Of a stretch of DNA of 64,000 nucleotides, positions 34,019-42,114 are shown piece by piece. This stretch comes from Nannocystis punicea (GTDB lineage Bacteria; Myxococcota_A; Polyangia; Nannocystales; Nannocystaceae), in the NCBI RefSeq assembly GCF_026965555.1, contig NZ_CP114040.1:7440001-7504000 (forward strand), given 5' to 3'. The stretch's first letter is position 1; every line of letters starts with the position of its first letter. The notes under the pieces are model-generated. The model searched no databases and was not told the DNA's origin. It was given only the letters and a program-made list of their open reading frames with translations. Position numbers and translations under genes: made by a program.

Positions 34019-35941
34019 TCACTGCGGCATGATCGTCACGTCGTTGATCGGCCGGAGCGCCGCGCCCGCCGGGTACGCGTACGACACGTTCAGCGTGTTG
34101 AACTCGACCGACTCCGGCGAGCCCCAGCCCCACACGGTCACGCCGATCGGGTTGGCGCTCGCGACCTCGTGGCGGCCGTTCGAGCACTGGCCGACGTCCT
34201 CGAAGTTGCCGGTCACCAGGTCGACGCGGGTGTACTCGTGCTCGTCGTCGACCATCGCCCAGCCGTCGAGCACGCCGGCGCAGCCGAGCGTCACGTCGGC
34301 GTAGGCGCCGTCCTGCTTGCGCCGCACCACCACCAAACTGGTCTCCGAGTAGGTCGGGTCGGTGAAGAACACGTAGCGATCGAGGTACTGCTCCGACGGG
34401 ATCACGTTGACCCATTCGGGGTCGCCGCGGTTGTCGTACTGCTGCCCGCCGGTCATGTACCCGGCCAGGTAGAACGGGTGCTCGCTGTCCTGGCTGCGGA
34501 CCGTGAACGGCCCGGCCGCCGTGAATTCGGCGACCTGTCCGAAAGACAAGGTGTCGGGCGCCCCCGCCGGCTTGGCCGGCTGCCACGTCAGCGTCGTCCC
34601 GTCGACCGTGCCCACCAGCCGCCACGGCGGCGTCTCCTCCAGGCCCATCGCCAGCCGGTTCTTGTAGCGCACCGCCACGTACGCGCTGCCCAGCGCCTTG
34701 ATCGGCGGGATCTGCTGGTGCGCCCCGTCGCAGTACGACGCATCCACCGGCACGTTGAAGCAGCTCGCCCCGCCGAACACCCCGACCGGCTTGTTGGCGA
34801 CCAGCGGCGAGCCCGTCAGCTCGGCCGACTGCGCGAACTGGATCGTCTCACCACGGGCGAGGTTGTACTTGATCGGCACCCCGGCCGCGCCGGCGGCGAC
34901 GCCCGGTCCGCCGTCGATGGCGACCTTCGGATCGATCGTCACCTCGGTGCCGTCCTCGCCGGCGACGACCGCCCACAACGGCCGCGCCGCCGGCACCGCC
35001 ACGCTCTGCGCATAGGCGTTGACGACCACGTAGTTGGTGTCCCACACGCTCGTCGGCAGCATCAGCGTCGCCGACGTGATCGCCACCGCGCCGCCGCCGT
35101 ACGGCAACATCTGATACGCCGCCACCGGCCGGTCGGTCGAGATCCGGAAACCCTTCCCGCGCCCCGTCCCGGCCACCTCGGTCTCCGTCGCCACGCCCGC
35201 GGGCGCCGGGCAGTCCGGGTTGATACCTGTCCCTCGGGACAGGAACACAAGCGCCACCTGCCCCACCGGCAGGCCGGCCACCGGGTCGTACGGCGCGTAG
35301 CTGATGCTCTCGCCCTGGCCCTCGGGGATCCGCGTGAACCCGGCGACGTCGAGGCTCTGGCCGTCGTACTCGACCTCGATGTGGACCGGCTCGTCCCACG
35401 TGTTGGCCACGAAGACCGCGAAGCACCCGCCCGTCTTGGTCGTCTGCGTCTTCACCGCCCAGAACTCGCAGCCCTCGCTGCCCTGCAGCAGCGCCGCCGC
35501 CTCGCACGGCGCCAGCGGCGTGCACACGCCCTCGATGCAGTACGAGTCCTCCTCGCAGCTCGACACCGGCTGCCCGTCGCACTCGAGCCCCTTCAGATCG
35601 GCGGAGCACGTGACCGGCTCGCACGGCTCGCCGGTCGTCGGATCGGTCGTCGCGGTCGGCCCCTCGGTCGTGACCGCCTCGGTGGTCGTCGGCACCACCG
35701 CAGTGGTCCCCATCGAGTCGGTCCCGCCGCCCTCGGTCGGGGTCGTCCCGCCGATCGTCTCGGTGCCGGTCAACGCCTCGGTAGCCGTCGCCGTCACCTC
35801 GGTGGCAGTCATCGCCCCGACCGTCGTCTCGGTGGCAGTGCTGCCGCGGCTCTCGGACCCCTCGCCCCCCGCACAGGCGAACAGCCCCCGGACGCCGAAG
35901 GTGACGAGACAGAGCCTACCGATCCCGCGCATCCGAATCAT
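34019..35941 (-). CDS. Lipoprotein with IgGFc-binding-type domain
   Basis: 640-residue lipoprotein. The signal peptide ends L-F-A-C (Cys23), then a Thr-rich linker to about residue 110, a small Cys-rich region (CSADLKGLECDGQPVSSC) and a large domain of about 450 residues with SVWDTNYVVVNAYAQ, PLWAVVAGEDGTEVTIDPKVAI, GSPLVANKPVGVFGGASCF and SEQYLDRYVFFTDPTY, which fits the IgGFc-binding N-terminal domain seen in many bacterial surface proteins. Start 35941 is fixed by the signal peptide and by CATACT ending seven bases upstream; an ATG at 36061 would add a non-signal leader. The palindrome at 35226-35243 is in frame and encodes Leu-Ser-Arg-Gly-Thr. Confidence 0.82.
   Translation of the reverse strand: MIRMRGIGRLCLVTFGVRGLFACAGGEGSESRGSTATETTVGAMTATEVTATATEALTGTETIGGTTPTEGGGTDSMGTTAVVPTTTEAVTTEGPTATTDPTTGEPCEPVTCSADLKGLECDGQPVSSCEEDSYCIEGVCTPLAPCEAAALLQGSEGCEFWAVKTQTTKTGGCFAVFVANTWDEPVHIEVEYDGQSLDVAGFTRIPEGQGESISYAPYDPVAGLPVGQVALVFLSRGTGINPDCPAPAGVATETEVAGTGRGKGFRISTDRPVAAYQMLPYGGGAVAITSATLMLPTSVWDTNYVVVNAYAQSVAVPAARPLWAVVAGEDGTEVTIDPKVAIDGGPGVAAGAAGVPIKYNLARGETIQFAQSAELTGSPLVANKPVGVFGGASCFNVPVDASYCDGAHQQIPPIKALGSAYVAVRYKNRLAMGLEETPPWRLVGTVDGTTLTWQPAKPAGAPDTLSFGQVAEFTAAGPFTVRSQDSEHPFYLAGYMTGGQQYDNRGDPEWVNVIPSEQYLDRYVFFTDPTYSETSLVVVRRKQDGAYADVTLGCAGVLDGWAMVDDEHEYTRVDLVTGNFEDVGQCSNGRHEVASANPIGVTVWGWGSPESVEFNTLNVSYAYPAGAALRPINDVTIMPQ
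35226..35243 (-). repeat. Dispersed palindrome inside IgGFc-domain lipoprotein gene
   Basis: CCTGTCCC and GGGACAGG are perfect eight-base arms around TC. On the minus strand it reads CTG TCC CGA GGG ACA, the same frame as the plus-strand in-gene copies. Confidence 0.75.
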
Positions 35942-36380
35942 GACCGCCAGTATGACACGGAGCGCGCGATCGCTGGCTCCCCGGGGCCAGTGGCGCCCCA
36001 CCTGCTGCGTTCGCCGACGCCGGACGAACGACCGCAAGGTCGTGCGCCCCGGCCGCTGCATTCACCCATGAAGGCCTCCTCGGCCCCGGGCCACGACGAC
36101 GATATGTCCCGAGGGACAGCCGGAACCTCACGCCGCCGCGCCCGGCCGAGCCGTCACGTCGCCGTGACATCGGCGAGTGCATACCTGTCCTCGGAGACAT
36201 ATCCTTCGAGGGCGCCACCCCGCGGGTCGTCCTCGCGGTCCGCCGACCGCCACCTGGAGCCCCGCGTCGAATGCAACGCCCGCGCGCTCGGGGCCGCGAG
36301 CGGTCTCTCACGGATCTGGACTCGCACGCGGCCTCCTGCGCCGCTTTGAATCGCTCGAACCACCGGGCGTATGGAGAAGT
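35942..36380. other. Divergent intergenic region with two palindromes
   Basis: 439 bases between a minus-strand lipoprotein gene and the HD hydrolase gene. It holds TGTCCC-GA-GGGACA (36105-36118) and CCTGTCCTCGGAGACATA (about 36184-36201). CATACT for the leftward gene lies at 35949-35954 (minus strand); TATGGA plus GGAG lie just before the rightward ATG. No gene is seen. Confidence 0.6.
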
Positions 36381-36911
36381 ATGAGCGAGCTTCTTCTCCA
36401 CCCCCTGGTGCAGGCGGCCCAGAGCTACGCCACCCGCGCCCACGCGGAGACCAATCACCTTTACGACGGCCGGCCGTACGCCAGCCACCTGAGCATGGTC
36501 GTCGATCGCGCGGTCGAGTTCCTCCACCTGCTCGACGACGCCGACCGCCCGATCGCCCTCGCCGGCGCCTGGGTTCACGACAGCATCGAGGACGCCCGGC
36601 AGACCTACAACGACGTCAAGAAGGCCACCAGCGAGGCCGTGGCCGAGGTCGCGTTCGCCCTGACCAACGAGAAGGGGCGCACCCGCAAGGAGCGGGCCAA
36701 CGAGCGCTACTACGAGGGCATCCGCGCCCACGAGGTCGCCACCTTCGTGAAGATCTGCGACCGCCTCGCCAACGCCGGTCACTCGGCCAGGACGCAGTCG
36801 CGGATGCTCGACGTCTACCGGCGAGAGCAGGCCGACTTCCGCGCCGCCCTCTACAGCGATCGCTTCGCCGCCATGTGGGACGCGCTCGAGGCGCTGCTCG
36901 CCGCCCCGTGA
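36381..36911 (+). CDS. Small HD hydrolase resembling SpoT/MESH1 ppGpp hydrolases
   Basis: 176-residue cytoplasmic protein matching the hydrolase domain of RelA/SpoT homologues without a synthetase domain. Metal and catalytic motifs are in order: H36 in YASHLSMV, HD pair H66-D67 with E70-D71 in WVHDSIED, and D127 in KICDRLAN. It should hydrolyse (p)ppGpp or a related nucleotide with Mn2+. GGAG lies a few bases before the ATG. The RelA protein at 60-62 kb has lost its own HD motif, so a separate hydrolase is needed, and this is a candidate. A role in another nucleotide pathway cannot be excluded. Confidence 0.8.
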   Translation: MSELLLHPLVQAAQSYATRAHAETNHLYDGRPYASHLSMVVDRAVEFLHLLDDADRPIALAGAWVHDSIEDARQTYNDVKKATSEAVAEVAFALTNEKGRTRKERANERYYEGIRAHEVATFVKICDRLANAGHSARTQSRMLDVYRREQADFRAALYSDRFAAMWDALEALLAAP

Positions 36912-37292
36912 AGTCGACGCGCTCGCTACGTCCGCCGCGTCGCTCCAGCCTCGATTGAGTGTACATGTCCCCAAGGACATGCCATCACTCGACCCTTCGC
37001 CCCCGCGTCGATGATAGGACCGAAGAGACAGGTCGTCCGCGCCTCTCTTCACCGCCCCGGCGGGCCGTCCCTGCCGCCTCTGCGAGCGCCGGCGTCCTCA
37101 CGACCCCGCCGTCGGGTCCCGACAATCGGAGAACTCCCCTTCGTGTGAGCGCAGGGCCGCACGATTGCCCCGGCTCGCGTCGGCGGCCCACAGGCCCCAG
37201 TCGCCGGTGCATCCCCCCGATCTTTGGCGCACGTTCTGCGGACCTCGCGTTCCCCGCCCGTCCCCGACGGGCCCGTGATACGGTGGGCGTCC
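36912..37292. other. Intergenic region with palindrome and -10 element
   Basis: 381 bases. CATGTCC-CCAA-GGACATG (36964-36981) lies 53 bases after the HD gene stop. A TACGGT at 37279-37284 ends eight bases before the M15 peptidase ATG. No gene is seen. Confidence 0.6.
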
Positions 37293-38894
37293 ATGCCGAC
37301 CGCGCCCTCGCTCCGACTCGCCGCACTCGCCACCCTGTGCGTGGCCCCGTCCGCCACCGCGCGCGCCGACGGGCCGCACGATCACCAGGACGTCTGCGAG
37401 CTGACGGCCCCGCCCGACGTCGCCGAGCACCCCGCGCCGGTCGACTGCGCCGAGAGCAAGGACACCGGCTACATGAGCGGCAACCCGTTCGAGATCACCG
37501 TCGTCCACATCGACGGGCGCCCGGTCGAGAAGCTCACCGCCAACGCCTACTGGGTCATGCGCGAGGCCGCCGCCGCCGCCGGCGTCGACATGCACATCAA
37601 CAGCGGCTTCCGCACCATGTCCGAGCAGGAGTACCTCTACGGCTGCTACGTCAATTGCAACTGTAATGATTGCAACCTGGCGGCCAAGCCCGGCTATTCG
37701 AACCACCAGAGCGGCCACGCCCTCGACATCAACACCGCCACGCCCGGCGTCTACAACTGGCTCAACGCCAACGGCGGCGCCTACGGGTTCACCGAGACCG
37801 TCCCCGGCGAGCCGTGGCACTGGGAGTGGTGGGGCGGCGGCCCCGGCGGGGGGATCTGCGACATCAGCATCCCCCCGCAGGGCTACCTCGACACCGTCGA
37901 TTGCGAGACCGTCTACGGCTGGGCCCAGGACCCCGACGCGCCCGACGCCGCGATCGACGTCCACGTCTACTTCAACGCCCCGGCCGGCGATCCCAACGGC
38001 ATCAGCGTGGCGACCACCGCCAACCTGCACCGCGAGGACCTGTGCATGGCCCTCGGCTCGTGCGCCCACGGCTACGAGCTCGCCGTCCCGAACAGCCTGC
38101 GCGACGGCGCCACCCACCCGGTCCACGTCTACGGCATCGACATCGAGGGCCAGCAGAACCCGCAGCTGGCCCAGAGCCCGCTGTCGTTCACCTGCGCCCC
38201 GCCGGCCTTGCCGCCGGCCGTCCGTCGCCACGTCCCCGACCCGAACATCCTCGCCGCGTGGAAGTTCGACCTCTTCTGGCAGCTCGTCCACCTCGACGAT
38301 CCGACCTTGCTGGCGATCCCCGAGTGGAACGCCATCGACCCCGCGCCGCAGATGATCCGCGCCGACGACGGCATCCCCGAGGTGTGGCTCAGGGACGGTG
38401 AGTTCCGCCGCCACATCCCGAGCCCCGAGGTCGCCGACAACTGGGACTTCGACCTCGGCACCGTCGTCACCGTCCCGGCCGCCGAGGTCTATGCAATCCC
38501 GCTCGGCACGCCCGTGTGGGACAAGCCGATCCTCGTCCAGGGCGCCGGGCCCGAGGTCTATCAGCTCGACGATCGTCAATGCGCGCCCGACAGCCGCGAC
38601 CCCGAGTGCCAGATCGACGCCACCACCGGCGACGATCCGACCGGCGAGGCGCCGACCACCAGCGGTGGCGACGGCGGTCATGATTCGACGGGCGCCGACT
38701 CCGACGCGAGCACCGGCGGGAGCACCTCCGAGACCGCGGGGGGCCCGGCCGGCAGCGCCAGCAGCGGCACCGCCGGCAACGACCAGGCCGACGCGGGCGG
38801 TTGCGCCTGCCGCTCGGACGCCGGCGCGACCCCGCCGTGGGCGCTCGGCCTCCTGCTCCTCGGCGGCCTCGCCCGCCGCCGCCGTGTTCGATAG
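37293..38894 (+). CDS. M15 (VanY-type) peptidase with MYXO-CTERM tail
   Basis: 533-residue exported protein. A classical signal peptide (to about residue 25) is followed by an M15/VanY D-Ala-D-Ala carboxypeptidase-type domain: NSGFRTMSEQEYLYGCY, SNHQSGHALDI (H138, D145) and EPWHWEW (H176). These zinc ligands predict cleavage of peptidoglycan stem peptides or a related DD/LD-peptide bond. Residues about 200-450 form a second module shared with the protein at 56.5-57.7 kb (GWAQDPDAPDAAIDVHVYF, VHVYGIDIEG, ILVQGAGPEVYQLDDRQC). A Gly/Ser/Thr linker leads to a MYXO-CTERM sorting tail: Gly-Cys, hydrophobic helix, Arg-rich end. Confidence 0.9.
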   Translation: MPTAPSLRLAALATLCVAPSATARADGPHDHQDVCELTAPPDVAEHPAPVDCAESKDTGYMSGNPFEITVVHIDGRPVEKLTANAYWVMREAAAAAGVDMHINSGFRTMSEQEYLYGCYVNCNCNDCNLAAKPGYSNHQSGHALDINTATPGVYNWLNANGGAYGFTETVPGEPWHWEWWGGGPGGGICDISIPPQGYLDTVDCETVYGWAQDPDAPDAAIDVHVYFNAPAGDPNGISVATTANLHREDLCMALGSCAHGYELAVPNSLRDGATHPVHVYGIDIEGQQNPQLAQSPLSFTCAPPALPPAVRRHVPDPNILAAWKFDLFWQLVHLDDPTLLAIPEWNAIDPAPQMIRADDGIPEVWLRDGEFRRHIPSPEVADNWDFDLGTVVTVPAAEVYAIPLGTPVWDKPILVQGAGPEVYQLDDRQCAPDSRDPECQIDATTGDDPTGEAPTTSGGDGGHDSTGADSDASTGGSTSETAGGPAGSASSGTAGNDQADAGGCACRSDAGATPPWALGLLLLGGLARRRRVR

Positions 38895-38941
38895 CGAGGA
38901 CCTGCCGGTTCACTCGCGCGGTCACGCCGCGCGAGTGAACT

Positions 38942-39140
38942 GCGGCGAACGTGCAGAGCCCCGATTCATCGCGCCCACCCGTCGCGGCGGATCACCTTCG
39001 CCTCACCGACCGAGCGACGAGAGCCTCGCGGCCACTCGCACGTCGCGCCGCGCGAGGGAGCCGCGGCGAACGTGCGGAGCCCCGATTCATCGCGCGCCCA
39101 CCCGCCGCAGCGGATCACCTTCGCCTCACCGCCCGTCCGG
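38942..39140. repeat. Two-copy 121-bp tandem repeat
   Basis: Units starting GCGGCGAACGTGC at 38942 and 39063 share CCCCGATTCATCGCGC and GCGGATCACCTTCGCCTCACC with few differences. It lies between converging genes; a CCTGTCTC-TC-GGGACATG palindrome follows at 39147-39164 and abuts the stop of the next gene. Confidence 0.75.
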
Positions 39141-39164
39141 CGCTCGCCTGTCTCTCGGGACATG

Positions 39165-40124
39165 TCATTGCGCGCCGGCTCGCAGCCCGAGTTCGGCCTC
39201 CTCGACGGCTCGCCGCACGGCGTCCTGGAAGGTCGTCTCGACCGAGGCCTCGAGCACCAGTTCCGGCATCTTCGCCGCGAACGGGCGGCGGCACAGGGCG
39301 CGGGCCGCCGCGACGTCGACGAGCCACAGCTCGCCGACGGCCTGCCCGCCCGAGAACTCCTTGGTGTCCGGGTGGCGACGCGGCGGCTCGATCTGCTGCA
39401 CTTGCGTCACGATCACGTGCGTCCACGGTCGCCGCTGCTTGCACGCGAAGTCTGCCTGCGGATCCGCGGAGTCGGGATCGACGCACAGCTCGAAGGCCGC
39501 GTCGTGGGGGATCACGCTCGTCCACGGTGGAATCGACGCTCCGGGCTCCAGGCGCCGGCCGTCGAGGTGGGCCGTGCCGTCCGCCGGGGCCGCGGATGCG
39601 CAGGTCTCGGGCGGCGGGGGCTGAGCCAGGGCGGTCTTCACGGCCGCCCGCGCGCGCGCGACGTCCTCGGCCACCAGCCCACGCACGTGGCGCGCCGCGT
39701 CGGCCGCCGGGTCTGCGCTGCCGACCGGGAGCGAGCGGCAGTCGTCGAGCTGGTACGCCTCCCCGAGCACGGCCCACGTCTGCCCGCGGCCGATGCACAG
39801 GTCGTGGCCCATCTGCCCCGACATGAATTCCGACGCCGTCAGCACGCGCGTGAGCTTGTAGCCGCCCGGGACGGCGACGAGCTCCCCGCTGCACTCGACG
39901 AGCGGAGCGCGACCGGCGAGGCCGCGGCCGGAGTGGTAGAAGTCGATGGCCAGCCAGCACGCGTCCTCGGCCGTCAAGGTCGCCTGGGTGCCGCGCGACG
40001 CCGCCTCCCTGGCCGATGCGGCGCGCTGCTCGTTCACCGCCTCGTGGCGGACCCACAGGGCGACGCCGACGCCGAGCGCTGCCAGCAATACGAGCGTTCC
40101 GAAGATCTTCAGCTTCCTCGTCAT
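39165..40124 (-). CDS. Membrane-anchored hypothetical protein
   Basis: 319-residue protein with one N-terminal membrane helix (about residues 7-25), no lipobox, and a large extracytoplasmic part. Cys residues are scattered (CWLAIDFYHSG, HDLCIGRGQTW, DDCRSLPVG, CRRPF), and the C-terminal end (PELVLEASVETTFQDAVRRAVEEAELGL) is helical. Upstream a TATACT hexamer (40153-40158, minus strand) and GGAG before the ATG give a conventional promoter and leader. No recognised family. Confidence 0.72.
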   Translation of the reverse strand: MTRKLKIFGTLVLLAALGVGVALWVRHEAVNEQRAASAREAASRGTQATLTAEDACWLAIDFYHSGRGLAGRAPLVECSGELVAVPGGYKLTRVLTASEFMSGQMGHDLCIGRGQTWAVLGEAYQLDDCRSLPVGSADPAADAARHVRGLVAEDVARARAAVKTALAQPPPPETCASAAPADGTAHLDGRRLEPGASIPPWTSVIPHDAAFELCVDPDSADPQADFACKQRRPWTHVIVTQVQQIEPPRRHPDTKEFSGGQAVGELWLVDVAAARALCRRPFAAKMPELVLEASVETTFQDAVRRAVEEAELGLRAGAQ

Positions 40125-40152
40125 GGGGGCTCCGGACAGCGCCGGGCCGCGG

Positions 40153-40158
40153 AGTATA
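40153..40158 (-). promoter_or_regulatory. -10 element TATACT
   Basis: TATACT on the minus strand, 28 bases before the ATG at 40124, with GGAG in the leader. The best match to a housekeeping -10 in this window. Confidence 0.5.
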
Positions 40159-40213
40159 GGGGGCGACGCGCCTGCGGGGAAGATTCCGCGCGGCCGCTGG
40201 ATCCTCGCCGAAG

Positions 40214-40256
40214 GGCTGTCCCTTGGGGCATGTCACCTCATGCCGTCGAGGACACC
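40214..40256. repeat. Two adjacent dispersed palindromes
   Basis: CTGTCCCTTGGGGCATG and CATGCCGTCGAGGACAC in the gap between two minus-strand genes, after the stop of the S37 peptidase gene. Confidence 0.6.
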
Positions 40257-40332
40257 CCCGGCGTTCGCTCCGAAGAACCCCGGGCACGTCCGGGGCCTGG
40301 TCTGGAAGACGACCGATCGCGTATCCGCGCCG

Positions 40333-41850
40333 TCACCAGCCGAATTGCTGCAGCGTCTCGCGGATCGGCGCCGGGCGGACCAGCCCGTCGCTGCGCGCCC
40401 GCGTGCCCGCCCACGCCTCCACGGCCGCGACCGCCTGCGCCCGGTCGGCGTCGTCCAGATCGGCGATCAGCGCCCCGTGGTTCGTGCCCGGCGCGGTGAA
40501 CAGGTAGGAATCGACCGCGTCGCCCAGCTCGAACGCCCCGGCCGTCCACGGGTCGCTCTCGCCGTACACGAACAGCAGCCGCTCGCCCGCGCTGGCCAGC
40601 CAATCGGCGACGTCCTGCGCCGCCGCCGGATCGTACGGGCCGGGCGTCTTCCCCGGCCCGGGCACGATGAAGTTGCGGGCCTCGTTGAAGCCGGGGAACA
40701 GCAGCAGGTCGGCGACCCCCGATTCGTCGCACTGGACCCCGCCGAGCTGCGTCGCCGCCTGCCAGTAATACGGTTCGACCCGCAGCAGGTCGGCGTCCGA
40801 GCTGGGCTCGCTCACCTTCTTGAGGAACGCCCACACCTCGTCGTCGCTGGCGACCGCTGTCGGCACCGAGGCGCACAGGCTCGCCGACTGGTACTGCCAG
40901 AACGCGAACGGCAGGTCGAGCGCCGCCGTCTCGAGCACCTCGTCGACGCCGAACAGCGTGTAGGTCGCGTCCACCGCGGCCATGCGCTCCAGCATCGCCG
41001 ACCGCCGCAGCAGCACCTCGCGCTGCACGTCGCGCAGCGCCTGACGGCAGGCCTCGTCGCCGACCGTGGCGAGGAAATCCCCATAGCGAGGGTCGGACTC
41101 CTCGCGGCTGTAGGGCGCGACGTAGGCGATCGTGCCGTCGACGTCGTCCGGAAAGAACCGGCGGAAGTACAGCGCCGCCAGCCCGCCCTTGCTCGCGCCG
41201 GTGGCCAGCCAGCGGCCCGGGTACAGCGGGTGCAGGGCCGCGGCGATCCGGTGGTGATCGCTGGCCGCCTGGCGGATGTCGAGCTTCGTCCAGTCGGCCA
41301 TGCTCGGCCGCGACTCTTCGAAGAAGCGGTGCTCCACGGTCAGCTGATTGGCCCCGACCATCGTCGCCGGCTCGCCGAGCGCCGCCTGCTTGGTGTTGAT
41401 ATTGTACCCCGCGGTCACGATCACCAGCGGCGCGTCGACGTCGCGGTGCAGGAGCGTCATGCGCTGATTGAAGCTCGGCCCGCCCTGCGCGTCGTGGTCG
41501 GCCGGCTGCTCGTAGAGCATCGTGAACAGGCGGTAGCCCGCGATCGGCGTCGGCAATTCGTCGACCCACAGGCCGTCGATCGCAGTCAGCTGCTCGAGGA
41601 TGTCGACGTCGCCGCCGGTCGTCGTCGTCGGCTCTCCGGTCGTCGTCGTCGGCTCCCCGCCGGTCGTCGTCGGTTCGCCGGTCGAGGTCTCGCCGGTCGT
41701 CGTCGTCGTCCCGACCTCGCCGGACGGATCCGGCCCGGCGGCGGTCGACGTCGTGCCCGCGTCGGTCTCGCCGCCCTGGCCGCCCGGCGCGTCGCAACCC
41801 GCGGCCTGGAGGAAGATGACGATTGCGAGCGAATGATAAGAGAAGCGCAT
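40333..41850 (-). CDS. S37-family aminopeptidase-like lipoprotein
   Basis: 505-residue secreted serine peptidase of the alpha/beta-hydrolase S37 family, known from Streptomyces tripeptidyl aminopeptidases. The signal peptide ends Q-A-A-G-C (Cys19), followed by a Thr/Gly/Pro linker of repeated TTTTGEP units. Catalytic residues: S220 in ATGASKGG followed by RRFFPDDVDGTIAYVAPY, D433 in VYGESDPWTAG, and H458 in PGTNHG. It should release tripeptides or similar from protein N termini outside the cell. TATGTT ends six bases before the ATG (leaderless). Confidence 0.87.
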   Translation of the reverse strand: MRFSYHSLAIVIFLQAAGCDAPGGQGGETDAGTTSTAAGPDPSGEVGTTTTTGETSTGEPTTTGGEPTTTTGEPTTTTGGDVDILEQLTAIDGLWVDELPTPIAGYRLFTMLYEQPADHDAQGGPSFNQRMTLLHRDVDAPLVIVTAGYNINTKQAALGEPATMVGANQLTVEHRFFEESRPSMADWTKLDIRQAASDHHRIAAALHPLYPGRWLATGASKGGLAALYFRRFFPDDVDGTIAYVAPYSREESDPRYGDFLATVGDEACRQALRDVQREVLLRRSAMLERMAAVDATYTLFGVDEVLETAALDLPFAFWQYQSASLCASVPTAVASDDEVWAFLKKVSEPSSDADLLRVEPYYWQAATQLGGVQCDESGVADLLLFPGFNEARNFIVPGPGKTPGPYDPAAAQDVADWLASAGERLLFVYGESDPWTAGAFELGDAVDSYLFTAPGTNHGALIADLDDADRAQAVAAVEAWAGTRARSDGLVRPAPIRETLQQFGW

Positions 41851-41856
41851 CGCCGC

Positions 41857-41862
41857 AACATA
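41857..41862 (-). promoter_or_regulatory. -10-like TATGTT, leaderless start
   Basis: TATGTT on the minus strand ends six bases before the ATG at 41850. Confidence 0.5.
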
Positions 41863-42114
41863 TCACGCCATTCGCCGCAGACCGCCGGCGCGGACCCCGT
41901 TCCCTCGCTTTCCCGCGCTCTTCGGGCGCGCCCGCGAGGCTCTCCGCAATCCGTGCGCCAAGCCCCGGCCACCGCCGATTCCGCCCTCCTGTCGCCAAAC
42001 CGTATCGTTCACGCCCGGCGAGCCGCGCGCACGCGCACGGGAGCTCCCCGGTACGCCCCCGCAGACCCCACGGGACGGCCCGCGGACGCGCTAGCCTCCC
42101 GCACACACCGCCGC

